This document shows positions 34,701 to 47,218 of a DNA stretch of 64,000 nucleotides, piece by piece; position 1 is the first letter of the stretch, and each line of letters opens with the position of its first letter. The DNA is from Multifurca ochricompacta (taxonomy: Eukaryota; Basidiomycota; Agaricomycetes; Russulales; Russulaceae). The notes under the pieces were generated by a model that was not told the DNA's origin, made no database searches, and saw only the letters and a program-made list of their open reading frames with translations. The DNA lies in assembly GCA_022496185.1 (NCBI GenBank), contig WTXG01000035.1, positions 62,001-126,000 on the forward strand, read 5' to 3'. The position numbers were made by a program, and so were the translations under genes.

Positions 34701-36259
34701 GAGGGCTGTGCAACAATCGAGCCAGTGTCCGAGGCTTCAATTTCGATCACACCGGAATTTGCCGAAGGCGAGGTTGATACAGCGTCGTCGTTTAATTGAC
34801 CGTTCGAGATGTCCTCGGAGTTGGACTGGCCGTCACTGACAAGCGAAGGTGCACGGCCAGTTCCCTGCGTTGATATATCGTCTTGCCGACGTGCTTCTGC
34901 TTCTTCCTCAATGTTCTCGCGGAAACGGCTGGCGCGTCGTTCCAACACAGGAGGCTTGCCACTTGGAGCGTCTTCCCGCTCACGCTCCGTTCCATTGCGC
35001 TTTGTTTCATCCAAGACGCTGGAATTGTGCATGGTAACATTAACGGTGCTTGCGGAGGCTATGTGCGCAGCAACATCGGAGCGCACCCTCCTAATGGCTC
35101 GCTCTACACGCACACTCTCAAGATCGTCCGTTCGTACACGCACGAAACGCTTCCACGGACGCGCTTGACGGAAGACTTGATCATTTGAGAGTGTGGTGAG
35201 GTACGCCGCAAGGCCCGTGATCGTCGAATTAGCGGAGGTTGAAGCGCTCACTGCGACTTCCCCCAAATCATCAAAGAACGGGTCGGCGATCTCTGCCTTG
35301 GGGGAGACAACGGGGGTGGGGAGGGTAGAGGGGACAGGGCTACTAGGCTTGCTATTGCAGGGCGTGGGTTACTGCTGCGAGCTCCCGTTGACTTGCTTGC
35401 AGGCGAAGCGAGGCGTGAGAGCGTGTTGAGGATGACAGACTTGCGCTTCATGGGCTGTGGCAGAGCAGAGGCATCGATCGGAAGTGGCGGCCGGAGCACG
35501 CTCTGATACGCGTCATGGAGTTTGTGATCGAGCTCAACGATTTCGCGGGCAGTGCGGCTGAGCGTAAGGTTATGTGTGGAGCTGTGAAAAGGGAAGAAGG
35601 CTCGGTCAGCTAAGCCCCTGCTAGTGATAAATTCTAGTGGGGAAGCGGACGTAGAGCTGCTCTCAAAACTGGATCGGAGACTTCGAAGCAGGCAAGCGCG
35701 GATATTAAATGAAAAGGATATGAATGGGAAAAATGTGGCGCCGCAAGAAAACGACAACCAAAGGCAAGGCAACGGGGGAGGGGGGGGAAAGGAAAAAAAT
35801 TGGAGAGTTCATTAGTGAACGACACTCACTCTTGACGTACAAGGTGTAGGAAGATGGGTGGTGATGGTTCTCTGCGACGCTCACTGTCCACGGGCCGTCT
35901 TGTGCATCCACGCGCAGCACCTGTCTGCGGGCAGGCCGGGACTGACGCTCCTGTGTAGCAGTCATGACTGGAGAAGGGGGGTTGTTCTCGATGTGCACGG
36001 TCGAATCAAGTTCGAAAAAGGAGAGGGTGATGCTCTGAGACTTTGTTCTGGGTTTACGGCGACGACGCCTGGAGGATAAACTTGAACGGGCGGAAGCAAG
36101 TGACTTTGTGAGAGCGGGGTCAGAGCTGAGCTGGGTGTTGTCAGAACGTTGCAATAAGATATTGCTGAGACCGAGAACAGTCCTGGAATTTCTCTTCTTT
36201 GGAGATGGAATGGATTGTCGAGACGGCTGCAGGGAAAGGCCTTGGTCGATACTTTGCAT
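31711..36259 (-). CDS. PX-domain AGC-type Ser/Thr protein kinase with long disordered tail
   Basis: Phosphoinositide-binding PX domain followed by an AGC kinase, an order also seen in animal SGK3. The ATG at 36259 opens a basic N-terminus. The PX-like part spans GPWTVSVAENHHHPSSYTLY, then after an intron THNLTLSRTAREIVELDHKL and PPLPIDASALP. A disordered linker follows. The kinase starts FEMMRVLGKGCAG and KVLLVRHK (about 34340-34290); the catalytic Lys is in YALKAI. The HRD-type loop reads YRDLKPENIL (about 33895-33925), the DFG motif TDFGLSKEF, and the activation loop TSTFCGTAEYLAPEV with VDWWSFGTMLYEML. The AGC tail reads YIPPIDPSNASDTQNFDD. A long acidic/Pro-rich region ends with DWDFIEADGEDRNGA, GVVDRYRLAVFRK and KRGAEKMLSLFGSPR. 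One-base gaps are needed at about 34307, 32463-32466, 32128-32131 and 35360-35362. All catalytic residues seen are intact. Confidence 0.85.
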
Positions 36260-39200
36260 GCAACGAGTGCTGTTAGTCGGACCCTTCCAAGAAGGTAGAG
36301 GGCCGAAGTAGAGGGGAGAAGGTCGGTGGAGAGAGTGTGCGAGAAGGGGAAAAAAGGAAAGAGAGGGGTTTGGATATAACTAGGAAGAGATGGAAAAAAA
36401 AAAAAGGGAGCGGGTGCGAGGCGTGCGTGCGAGGGCCACGAGTCTTGGACAGACGGCAACTAAAGCCTCGAGGCTCGCGCTTCGGTCGCGGCAATGGGGT
36501 AATTGATTTCTTGATCTACGCGCTGTCCTTGCACCGATGTTGATAAGAAGGGCAAAGAATGAAAGAAATGGGAGTTGACCGGAGGGAAGGAAAAAACAAG
36601 ATTAAATAATGAGAGTGAGAGAGTGGGTATTAAAGATCTGTAGATGGAGGATGGAGGATGGAGGATGGAGGATGAAGGATGGAGATGGGAATGGGGATGG
36701 GTGAGCTGGGCGGCGCGGCGTTAGGCAACTGCACTGCTTCACCCCCTCATGATCAGTCTGTCTCACTAACTCACAATCTCACGCTCCCTACCTCTACACG
36801 TAAACACTGAAAATAAAATAATGTCAACTTTGAACTAGCGCTCTATGTTGTTGACCCAACAAAGACAGCGATGGCAAATTATAATCCTTCAGTTGTACTG
36901 ATATGTGTTCAGAACAGGCATTCTCCTTTACAAATTATTGTCCTTGATTACACCTTTCATCATGTCATCAATTCTCAAGATCTTGTACAAATGACATGGT
37001 TGACAGTTGACAAGGGATGAGCTCGCTTCGCTCCCCCAAATTGAGCCTGCTCTCCGAATAAAGTTTTGCTTGTTATTGCCTCATGTTGGGGTGCGTCACC
37101 TTGCACCCTCCGTTATCTGTGACGTCGGACAAGGGATTGCTGCCTATCTGTGTGGCCTCGGAGTTGCGCGCCAGGATAAAGATGGTAAGTTAGGCATTTT
37201 ACCTGAGAGACACAAATCCAAATCCTTTTTTCTCTTCTTTCTGTTTGCTGTACACGTCTGTCAGTGTCATCGTATTGCGTATTGTCATCCCCGCTCGCAT
37301 CCGAAAGCGAAACGAAAATAAAAACGGGACCCCTTGGCCCTCGGCTCCTTGCACACTTATCACATGAAATGGCCGTACGCATGTCTCCTCAACTAACCGT
37401 GGGAACACGAATGGCATAACGAGTAGTACAACTCGGAATGTCTCCCAAACAGCGAGCTCGTATAAAATTTGCCTGATCCTCGCCGCCGCGCATACCAAGG
37501 GCCGGTTCGTTGAGGGGTACACGTGTTTCTGCTGCTTTGCAAGAATTCCTGCAGAAGTGTACGGCATGCATGGAACGCATGTTAAGACCCCCCCCCCAAG
37601 CGCAACATTTCATGAGACCTTCCACGGCGAACGACAGCGGCAGCTCCCGCACTCATTCTGCCTTCCTAGAGGTAGATAGCAAGTACGTTTTGAGTGCTAG
37701 CCAGGATCAGACTGCTGCTACTGCCGACTGGTCGTATGCTAAGACACAAATGAATCAAACTCTGGTCATGAGGCGGCCGGGAGGTCCCAGCCCTGAAGCA
37801 GAAAGGAGGGGATATATATGATTCATAAGAGAGAGGTGCCACATAATGGTCCTAGTCCGCAGTAGGTCAGGCACGAGAGTGAAGTGAAGCAACAACTAAC
37901 GAGTTGCCCGTCGGTCACATGTCGCTCGCTCCCAAACCACAATAAAAACGAAGAGAAAAAGAATGGACGATGCACACACGCACACGCTCATGACTATGAT
38001 CATCTGAGCTAGAATCATCAAAATAAACAATAAACGAATTGAGGGATAGCGAAACAAGGAAGGTTTCAAGGCGGCCAACCTCTACCCTCTCTCTCAATGC
38101 ATTAGGTTCTAAATGTCAGCAGCCGTGCACAATTGGCGAGCTTCAGTATCCTCAGATCGGCCCATATTTGCACAAGCACGCAGCGCAGAAGAACTTCATA
38201 CAAGCAGACAACGCTCCATACATGCGCTTACCAGTACCCTCCTGTTATGTTGCCTTGCGGCTCCTCTTCTGTTACTGTTACCCACTCCTTTCCTGGTCCC
38301 ACTTGCCCTTACCGGCAAACCACATTCAGTTGAGGCGAAACGAATGCAGGAAGGAACTACTCCTGAGGTGAGGTGCACATGGTCATGGGCTGGTGGAGGT
38401 CGGGGCTTTTCTACATGGGCTTGGCTGGGAGCTGCGTCAAGAGGATGCCATGACGTTTTTTAATCGTCACTCGGTGACGCGAGAACTTGTCGTCAGGAGA
38501 GAATCTCGCTACCCCCGTCAAGAAGTCAATAAAAAACAACCCCCCCCCCCTCCGAGAAGAGGTTGCCAGAACATAATTTGGTTCGGCGATTGGCGCACCT
38601 GGGTGAGCAGACTTTGTAATTTTCCCCGAATCTGTGGTTTTCTAATATAATATAATATGACTGTAAGTCAGCTCGGCTTATAAACCATCACACAACTTTT
38701 TAATCCGCGTACTTTGAGTGTGTATACTCTTTTGCCTTGATCGTCAAAGGTGTACATTAAATGCATGCGGGCGATGGGAGAATACGGCGCTATTACGCCT
38801 GATAGCTAGCTGAATGTCGACGGCCGGAAGAGAAATAGAAGAGAGAAGAGAGAGATAAGACAGACAAATGGGGCCAACCGGGAGTGCCAAGAATCCGGAC
38901 CGACTCGGACCGCATTGGGGAAAAAGGTCTCCGCGCTCCGCGGCTCTGGAATATCTAGTCGTCGCCCGCTGGTCATCTCTGTCTGTTTAATAAGCTTGCG
39001 CCCATTCAACTCAGCAGCTCAGCTCAACTGGCCTCTCTAGCCGCTCGTCCACTCGTCTCTCTGACTTGGCGTGGTAAATTTTGATTATCTCAACTTCTCA
39101 ACTCGGCGTTGCTCGGGACGGGTTAACGATTGGGGTCCCAAGTCCGGTCAGAATTTGTCAACTCACATCGCTAATACTAATGCCGTCGCCCTGTAAAAAT

Positions 39201-39286
39201 GGCATGCGGCCTTACGGGCGGCCAGACGTCTTTTTTGTTTTTGTGTCTTTCCTTTTTTCATCCATTAACCATCTCTTACATTTCTA
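36260..39286. other. long intergenic region (3 kb)
   Basis: Between the divergent starts of the kinase and the CRAL-TRIO gene. It holds a GGATGGA minisatellite (36645-36681), poly-C runs at 37588-37597 and 38539-38549, and a TATAATATAATATGA motif near 38645. Plus-strand frames at 37007-37321 and 37510-37821 and minus frames around 37199-37652 show no family signature. No gene is supported. Confidence 0.4.
36645..36715 (+). repeat. GGATGGA minisatellite and adjoining G-rich block
   Basis: Five or more tandem GGATGGA units followed by GGAGATGGGAATGGGGATGG. It lies about 390 bp upstream of the kinase start codon. Confidence 0.85.
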
Positions 39287-40653
39287 ATGACCAAAACCAC
39301 CAATGTGCTCACAAGCCCCGCGCCTGGCACGGTTGTGAGGCCGGTATATGAGTACGACGAGGAGCAGAAGGAGAAGCTTCAGGCTCTGCGCGAGGTGCCC
39401 TTTTTTCCTTCCATGTTTCTTATTCTCGTATTTTACTCATCATAAAAAAAATCCCTTTTGTGTAGTATGCCTACTCCCTTCACCTCTCCGATGATGACTC
39501 CTATGCTCCCTGGGAGCGCCGCTGGCTCGACAGACCAGATACGATTCCTCGTTACCTGCGCGCGGCCAAGTGGAAGCTCGACGATGCGCGGAAGCGCGTC
39601 AAGGGTACCATTGAGTGGCGCCGTGAGTTCAAGCCAGAACTCATCCCCCCAGATGAGGTCAAGATCGAAGCCGCCACTGGGAAGATGTGAGTGTTCTTTC
39701 TACATTGGCGGCTGGCATGCACGCAAGATCGGAAGACCGAGAGTTTGATGCCATTGATGTCGTTAGAATCTTGACGGGATTCGATGTCGACGGCCGGCCT
39801 ATCATCTACATGCGTCCCGGACGCGAAAATACGGTGACTTCCCCGCGACAGCTACGGCATCTCGTTTACATCCTGTGCGTCCTTCCATCGTTTTTGCAGG
39901 GCTTAACGACGTTCTGACAAAAAAAAAAAACGAACGTTGCCGTCGTTTAGAGAACGTGCCAAAGACTTGATGCCACCTGGCCAAGAGTCATTGATGATCC
40001 TCGTTGACTACAAAAGCACAACGTTGCGCACGAACCCCTCCATCTCAGTGGCACGCAAAGTTCTCACGATTCTGCAACACCACTACGTTGAGACGCTTGG
40101 CCGTGCGCTCGTCGTGAACCTCCCCACAATCCTCTCCTTCTTCTACAAGGGCATCGCACCCTTCCTTGACCCCGTCACCCGTGAGAAGATGCGCTTTAAT
40201 CCGGACCTATTCGAGCTCGTCCCACGCGAACAGCTCGACGCGGACTTTGGGGGTGATTATGAGTTCGAGTTCGATCATGAAACGTATTGGAACCAACTCA
40301 TCGAGTACGTCATCATTCATTGCTCTTTAATGCATGGCGGCGAACGTTGTGGAGCTCACCTGGATAATTTGTTTTTTTGTTCGGCAGGGTATGCGGGATT
40401 GCGCCAGACGGAACGCGAGTGGCTAAGACAGAGATGGGGCTGGCACCCTCAACAGAGCCAACCTATATCCCCGGCGGGAAGGATGACAGTCCCAGGTACA
40501 GATTTCTCCCCTCTTTGCTTCCTCATGTCCTCTTGAGGGGTTATTGATGCCACTACTATCTGTCGCAGTTCGACGGTCGTTGGCACCCCCGATGATAAAA
40601 CCATCGTTGATCCTCGTCACGGGGTCGCGGTGAATGTCTTAGCCACCGCTTAG
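39287..40653 (+). CDS. CRAL-TRIO (Sec14-like) lipid-binding protein
   Basis: Cytosolic phosphatidylinositol/lipid-transfer type protein. The ATG at 39287 opens MTKTTNVLTSPAPGTVVRPV. An intron near 39394-39465 is followed by YAYSLHLSDDDSYAPWERRW and the CRAL-TRIO N-terminal helices, RYLRAAKWKLDDARKRV and WRREFKPELIPPDEV. After another intron the lipid-binding core reads LTGFDVDGRPIIYMRPGREN. Then, past an intron with an A-run (39875-39948), come ERAKDLMPPGQESLMILVDY and the gate region VVNLPTILSFFYKGIAPFLD with TREKMRF. Later exons add CGIAPDGTRVAKTEMGLAP and a C-terminus STVVGTPDDKTIVDPRH, ending at the TAG at 40651-40653. Exon phases agree throughout. The length (about 320 residues) fits Sec14-like proteins such as yeast Pdr16/Pdr17/Csr1; the exact subfamily is not resolved. 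Confidence 0.9.
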
Positions 40654-42357
40654 AACGGCATTCGGTACGGCCCTACCAACGCCTGCCTGGCGCCAAGACT
40701 GGGGCGTTTTTGTTTAAATTACCTCATTTCCGGGGGGGTCTTCACCGTATGTCTTGTCATCCGTGATCGGCTGATGTGATGTGTATGTATGTATGATGCA
40801 CATTTATTAATCTCCCGAGTAGTAGACATCGTGTGTTGTTGAATCCTTTATATCTACTGTTTGTATGTAATGGTTTGTTTGTTTGTTTGCGCAATAATAC
40901 ACGCATCAAAATGGAAGCTCTGGGTCCGTTGCCGTTGCCGTTTAAACAGAACACTGGGAGCCGAATATCGAGGGAGGAGAGGAGAATGGTACAAATTGCA
41001 ACGTTACTTATAAAATCTCCTCACTCCTTTTCAAAACGAGTCGAATGCCCAATTGAACCAATGAAAAATGAAATGGTAGGGTTGCTAGAACCCGATTGAA
41101 AGCCAAACTGCAGACCGCATTTAAAAAAATCTCGGCATTGGCAGGGGGGGGGGGGGTTGGACTGTACTCCTCCTTCATGAGCACGCACGCATAAATGGTT
41201 CTTTTTATTTTCAGCTGCTGCTAGAGCTCAGCAAAGACACCACCTCCCAGATGAACACTTTTTTTTTTCGCTTCACAATTCATCCTTGAAATATTAAGGA
41301 AAGAAAATGACTCTACCAGTTGGCAGACTTCTGTAGGATGAGGTGTACATTGCAAATTACACATTGCCAGTCAACACGTGGTACTGCACGGCATGCTGAT
41401 TTCCTTTCTTTTTTTTTCATTTCGAAATGGAGTACTAACAGTGCACATATTTGAGCAGATGGGCTGCTAATTTTAAACCCGTCTGGCGATAGGTACACAT
41501 ATCCAGAATAACAGGTGCCCAAATCTTGGGTAATATAGTCTTGAACCATTGACTAGCATTCCTTGCCCAGTAGATAGGTCTGGGTGTGTGCTCTTTTCAA
41601 TCCGAGCCTCGTGTATGCTTAGAGTGGGAACAGTAGCATCATGGCAGGCATACTTCTCCAGCCTCTTCCTCCTCCTCTCTCGAAAACGGTTTCTTCATTT
41701 TGCTTGTTGAATATGTCTTGTTGTCTGACTTGGGGATACCTGACGCCTAGGCATCATAGTATTTCTGTTTGACTATTACATGCGAAGCTAATCATGGTGA
41801 TACGGGACATTCTACATCGGGTGACTGTTGTAGGGACTGTCAAATCTGTCGGGTATTGACTATGCGGGCCAATGATGAAGTTGGTAACTGACTCATGGGT
41901 TGTGCAATGCTGTTCAGTGCAAAGGTGATAGACATATGCCAAGATAATCCGTCTTCAAAAAATATTGGTAGTCAAGTAGACAGGTGAGGGTTTTTGGTTA
42001 GGGGTAATGGAAGGAAAGACCATTGCAGCGTGTATGTATTCCTTTGACACGGGAACAGTTTGATTGCAGACTTGTCAACGTATAACGGGAAGAAGGACGG
42101 GACGAACCAAGGTGAACGAAAATCAGTAAATCATCGATCATGAGCCACTCAAGTTTCTCGGTTTCGAAGAGTCGAGTCGACGACAATGCACTAATGGATG
42201 ATGACTGTGCCGGCCGATTTACCGAGAATGCTATCCAAAAAAACAAAAACCACACTTTTGTTGGAATTTTTCATTCACTTCTGGCACATAACTCAAACCA
42301 CCGCCACCACCACCGCCATAAGTCTTTTCATCTATCTATCTCTTATAATTTTTTTCG
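40654..42357. other. intergenic region, no gene supported
   Basis: About 1.7 kb between two plus-strand genes. It contains a poly-G run at 41144-41155, T-runs at 41261-41270 and 41409-41418, and (GTTT)n at 40875-40888. Short frames on either strand have no recognisable domain. The final 100 bases before 42358 include a CCACCACCACC-type leader of the next gene. Confidence 0.4.
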
Positions 42358-43327
42358 ATGGGAAAATCAGACGCCGAGGTTATCGCGCTCTTCAACGAAC
42401 AGGTCAACATGACCGCGGACGAGCTCGAGGCATGGCTCGACAATCCACAAAGCCGCAAGGCCGGTACGGGAGTTGGGATCGAAAGCGGTCGACGCATCGT
42501 AGAGATATTGCTCAAGAACCCAAACAAGAACCCGGATGAGTACGACGAGGTACGGGTTTTACCTTTTTTTTTTTGGCTGCCCTTGTAGCAGCGGGGGCGG
42601 GGCGGGAGAGAGGATGGAGCAATAGCATTTACCCTTGATCCCATGAGCAGGAAGACATAGCGCACATACGGAAAGTGGTCAGGTGATTCAATCGCGATTC
42701 GCAATGGGGCGGGGCCCAGAGGTTCTGAATTGCTACTTTTTTTTGGTTGTGTTGCCCAGTTATAATAGTCGCCATTTGGCGCAAGAAGATCATTTGAAGG
42801 AGACAAAGACGACAGAAGAACTCGAGAAGGCGAAGAGCACCATCAGGCAAGCCCTCCATCCACTCTTCTTTCATTATCCCCTACCCCATGCACTGACGCC
42901 TCAGTATAGTCTTAAAAACTGGGGCCATGTGCGTCTCTGGTACTAGACATTTTGACTGAGAGCTTAAAAAAAACGGGCGCAGGATCCCGTCAAGGTCAAG
43001 TTGCAACAGGAAGGTAGGATCACTACAGAAGACAGTGCCGATGATGGCGCCGCAATTGGTCGTGAAGGCGAACGCGATACAGCAAAAGCCGTTCAGGATC
43101 TTGGCGATCTTGAACGGGAGACTCATGAAGTGGATGTCCAAGGTAGCACCGGCGCTGAATCAAAATCGGCAAAGGATGTGGAAAGTGACGGAAAGCGTAA
43201 GCGTGGTACGGGCGGCGAGGACGAACTCACTGATAAGAGTATGAAGGGAGAAGAAGAAGAGAAAGAGAGAGCGGAGATAGAGCTGAAGAGAGTCCGTGTA
43301 GATGATGACGGTGATGATAAAGAGTAG
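42358..43327 (+). CDS. DUF3140-family protein
   Basis: Small protein with a domain best known from bacteria and some fungi; function unknown, sometimes described as DNA-binding. The ATG at 42358 opens MGKSDAEVIALFNEQVNMTA, followed by LEAWLDNPQSRK and GIESGRRIVEILLKN. Exon 1 ends at 42549. A short exon gives EDIAHIRKVV, the next SYNSRHLAQEDHL and the next YSLKNWGHD, completing the domain. The remaining third is a hydrophilic acidic/basic tail ending in a KRKRG cluster (possible nuclear signal) and ELKRVRVDDDGDDKE, with stop TAG at 43325-43327. The intron after KSTI has the donor GCAAGC rather than GT and is out of phase by one base. Either a G is missing at 42846-42847 or splicing is atypical. 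The four-part domain match makes the family call fairly secure. Confidence 0.8.
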
Positions 43328-43569
43328 TGATCACGATTGATAACGACCACGTAATCAGATTAGATTAGATTGAGCTTGTATTCATAGTTCGTCCTCGATT
43401 GTTAGTTCACGTTTACGTTGATTACGAGAGCTCTCGAGTTTGGAAGGTATGAACGTGAACTGTGGCCCTATTTATTCTGCAACCTTCATTAAAAAAAAAA
43501 GCACGCCAGAAGCGTCTACCAAAAAAGCGCTCATAAAAAAGCGAAGTAATTAACACGTAGTCTAGGGAC

Positions 43570-46500
43570 TTAGTCCAGCGCCGCCAAGCCCTGTCGGATA
43601 TTCCGTACGCGCTCCTCGACAGTGTCTAGCAAACGCCCGATCTCATTAACCTCTTCTCGCCAAGGTCCGGGCAATTTCGTGCCCGGAGGTAGTATCGACA
43701 TCGAGGGCGATGATTGACTGCCCTGCGCAGCCAAAGCGGAGGGCTGCCTGCCCGCCGCGAGTTCCTCCCAGAGTGCGGTGACGATTCCTTGCACCCACTT
43801 CTCTCGTTCCTCCGTGCGACGCATCTCCTTCCTTCGACCGACCTCCTCACGCTTTCCGACGAGCATGAGCGTCCAAAGATTAGAAATGACCAAAAAAGCG
43901 ATAGCGAAATAGAGGATTGTGGACGTCGACGATTGATCCCACGCGTCACGTATGAGCTCAATTGCCCCTGTGGCGGATTGTTGCCCGACGGAGAGTGCGC
44001 CTTCGAGGGTGTCGTAAGCCCATTGCAGCCCACGTTGATTGCGCTCCTGTTCGCGCTCCTTGCGTGCGGCTTCTTCGCTCTGGGTCTCTGACTTGGACTG
44101 TGCCGTTGGCGTTGTGGGTACGGAAGGCGAATGTACTGCCACGACCACCGCGGCTGGGTCGAGTCCCGCCGGGATAAATTCCGTCTGGTGTTCCTGGATG
44201 TAGATTCGCATTGCTCGTTCGAGTTCCCCAGTGTACGTCTTCTGACCCTCGATTGCGGACTTTTCGATGATCCCTATAGGACCGCCACGACTGAGTCTCG
44301 TGGCGTAGCGGGGAAGAGACGGGTCGCGCGCACCTTTGATAAAACTCCGTCCTGTCCATTCTACCTGGGACGTCACAACAACGCGCGAGGACACGCTACT
44401 AGCCCATGTGATACATGTACGAGTCTTGACGCTGAACACGCCGCCACTTGGTACGTCCGGAGTACGCGTTGTCGTTACTGTCGCCACATAGTCGTCAAAG
44501 TCGCTGTGCACCGTCTCGTCTCGGATCTCGCATTTGGTCGATCTAGGACCGATGCTTCCGTTAAGGGGTTTGATATATGACATGTTGCGCGCGAGACACT
44601 TCTGGTCACCAGGCGTGGGTGCCCAGTCCGATATTTGAATGTCTGCGGACACCGTGAGCGACTGTAAAATTCGATAATCGAAACTGATAAACTTAGACTC
44701 GCCCTCAAGCTTCTGATTTACGCGCATAAAGTCCTTGAGGAATCCACTTGCGAACATCAATTGTAGATTCGCTCCGGCGTTCCAGGTAAGACCGTGTCCA
44801 TTGGGAGCTCAGAGTAGTGCTTGCCCTCTCTCCCACATGCACAATGCGTCACTTTGTGTGCCGGTACGACCGCGGATCCAGCTGGTATTTCAGTGGCCCC
44901 ATTAGGCGACGGGCCACCAAGAGTATGTGTTGCCTCCAAAGCTGAACGCCCCATATTCTCGTCATCAGAGAGTCCATCCTCAGGTCGCGCCAGACGCCAA
45001 ATGTTATAGATTACATCGTAAGCGGTATCTCGCGCGAGGAAAGACGCGAAAGTGTATTTGGTGGTGCGCGTCGTAATCTGAATAGCATTAGGGATGACAA
45101 AAGCGGTCGTCTTCTTCTCGAGTGAGACGATTTCATAAATTGGAATGATGAGCTATAAATTAAATGAGAATGATGATGGTACTCCCGCTGCCGAAAATTT
45201 GATGCGACGTACGTCAGTGACCCAACCAAGATATTTGCATGAAAGCATATATGATTCTCCGAGATGTAAATGCGGCCTTGAACGAGGATCTCGCGCTGCA
45301 GAGCGCAGCCATAATCTGTATAGCATCAGAGCAATGAGGAAGTCGTGTAATGTCAGAATCAAAATATCACCGATAGACGCACCTTCGATCAAATAATCGC
45401 CCTCAGGAATTGTCCTGAAAAGTTCGTGGAAGTCTGCGTTCCGTTTGTTGCTCGCCACAGCGAAGCCAGTCACAGGTATATCACCATCATTAAGCTCTGC
45501 CAACAGCGCATCATCATCCGAGTCATCCTCTACTTCATCATCATGACCCTCGGTGGATGAGACGTAGTCGGATTCATGATCCTGAGGTCGTAGTGAGAGC
45601 GAATTATTGCGTGAGCGTATGGCTTCCGGGGAAAACTGGAGGGCGTTCGACTCAACGGATGATTGAGACGCGGCTGCGTGGTGACCAGACAAAGCAGGCG
45701 ATCGCTTGACTGTGGAACCCTTACGGCGCAATGGAGAAGTGGGTGGAGAAGAACCACTGGTGCTCCGACGCGAAGGAGCAATAGGAGGTTGAGCAGTCGT
45801 AGAGGATGACGACGATGGCGATGGCGATGCACTAGGGCCACCGGCCACTGAAGCTACCAGCGCCGAAGCGAGACCCGTCGTTTTTCGCTTCGGAGATGCC
45901 TGCGCCGAGCCCGTCGTGGAACTGCGACGCCAGAGTCGCCGCTTGCGTCCGCTGGCAGTCGAAGAAATGCTAACCGCGTCGGAATCTCGAACGCGATCGG
46001 GTGAGAGGAAGTGTGATTCATGAGAGGGGGTAGGAGCGGTGACGGCGAGGGTGTATGCGCGGGCTTGGGTCGGCGTCGGAAGAGCGGAGGTGGGGGAGGT
46101 ACGGAACTCGGTGGTGCCGGTGATTGACTCAGTCGATGGTACGATGGTGAGGTTAGGGCCGTGACTATTGGATGATGACTGGGCGTGGGAGTCTGCAACG
46201 TGGTGCATCATCTCGGGGCTGACAGTGGCCGCACGGTGTGGGATGGGCAATGCGGGGAGGGGAGGTGCAGGAGGTTCCGCGTGATTCGTGCGGGTACGAG
46301 AGGGTGAGCGGGAGACGGCCTTGCGTACGAGGTCGCGGAGGCTGCTCGTCGATGATGAATGTGTTAGAGGATGCGCGCCACCGTTGACACCAAGAGTTTT
46401 ATTGGGCGTGGGAGTCGGGGTGGGCATTCCACTGTCAGTCTCTGGTGTTGTCACTGGTGAGTGGTCAAGATTGAATAAACTGGCCGGTCGTTTGCGTGTG

Positions 46501-46835
46501 CCACGTTCTTTTTCTACCTGTCCCGAGGCAGCACCGCCGGGGTTACGATCACTTTGGAAGGAACTAGTCTGACTTTGGGGTGACGGTGGGATGACCGTAA
46601 CACTTGGCTCCGAACTCAGTGAACCGTATGATGGGCTGTGCGGGGGTGGGACTACCTTGAATGAAGGATTAGAACTCGAATCAGGTGGTCTGACGGGTAT
46701 ACTGGAAAAGGTACGAGGACGAGTTGATTCACTCGTTGCTGTCGAGCTTGGTGATGGTGACCTTGGGCGGCTCGGGCTGTCACGGCTATCCTGTCTCTGT
46801 GGTTTGACTAATTTTGAGAAAAAACTGGGTGCCAT
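43570..46835 (-). CDS. GRAM and VASt domain sterol-transfer protein (LAM/Ltc family)
   Basis: ER membrane-contact-site protein that moves sterols between membranes, by family. The ATG at 46835 opens MAPSFFSKLVKPQRQDSRDS. About 430 residues of Ser/Pro/Thr-rich disorder follow. A GRAM domain starts at KRNADFHELFRTIPEGDYLI (about 45380-45450), continues through ILVQGRIYISE-type sequence near 45270, WVTD, and KTTAFVIPNAIQITTRTTKY, and ends at LARDTAYDVIYNIW. After a linker the VASt domain begins LYKLPMDTVLP-like (SELPMDTVLPGTPERIYNL), with LMFASGFLKDFMRVNQKLE, IQISDWAPT, YIKPLNGSIGPRSTKCEI and RTCITWASSVSSRVVVTSQV. A single transmembrane helix, TILYFAIAFLVISNLWTLML, lies near 43860-43920, followed by a charged helical tail. 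One intron (44643-44702) appears to use a GC donor. It is divergent from the RCC1 gene, with 383 bp between starts. Confidence 0.88.
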
Positions 46836-47218
46836 TGTACTATATTATCTTAGTCTACGATGAATGAACATCGGGATCGTTCGGGCGGGTTGATCATGAC
46901 CTGGGCAGGGTGGGATAACTCACCTCGTTTGGCAGGGGGTAAATTGATTTTGATGTGCTGATCGGCAGTGTCGTTGATAGGTGTATATTTCGTTAAGTCG
47001 TAAGATATGTCGGCCACTGTCTGTTCCTTGAGGGGTGGGGCGCACGACTCAAGTAAAAACTTGGATCGCGTGTCCTCACTGGCAGGGCTGTGAGGTTGTG
47101 AGGCTTTGGCGCTTGCAGCTCGCCAACGCCAACGCCAAGCCCAAGTCCAAGTCCAAGTCTAAGTCCAGGTCCATTTTGCCCCGCGGAGCGTTCACAATAG
47201 GCGCAGTGCAGTGACGAA
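46836..47218. promoter_or_regulatory. short divergent promoter region
   Basis: 383 bp between the start codons of the GRAM-VASt gene (-) and the RCC1-repeat gene (+). It includes a degenerate AAGTCCAAGTCC/CCAACGCC direct repeat at about 47120-47172. Shared regulation is possible but not shown. Confidence 0.5.
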
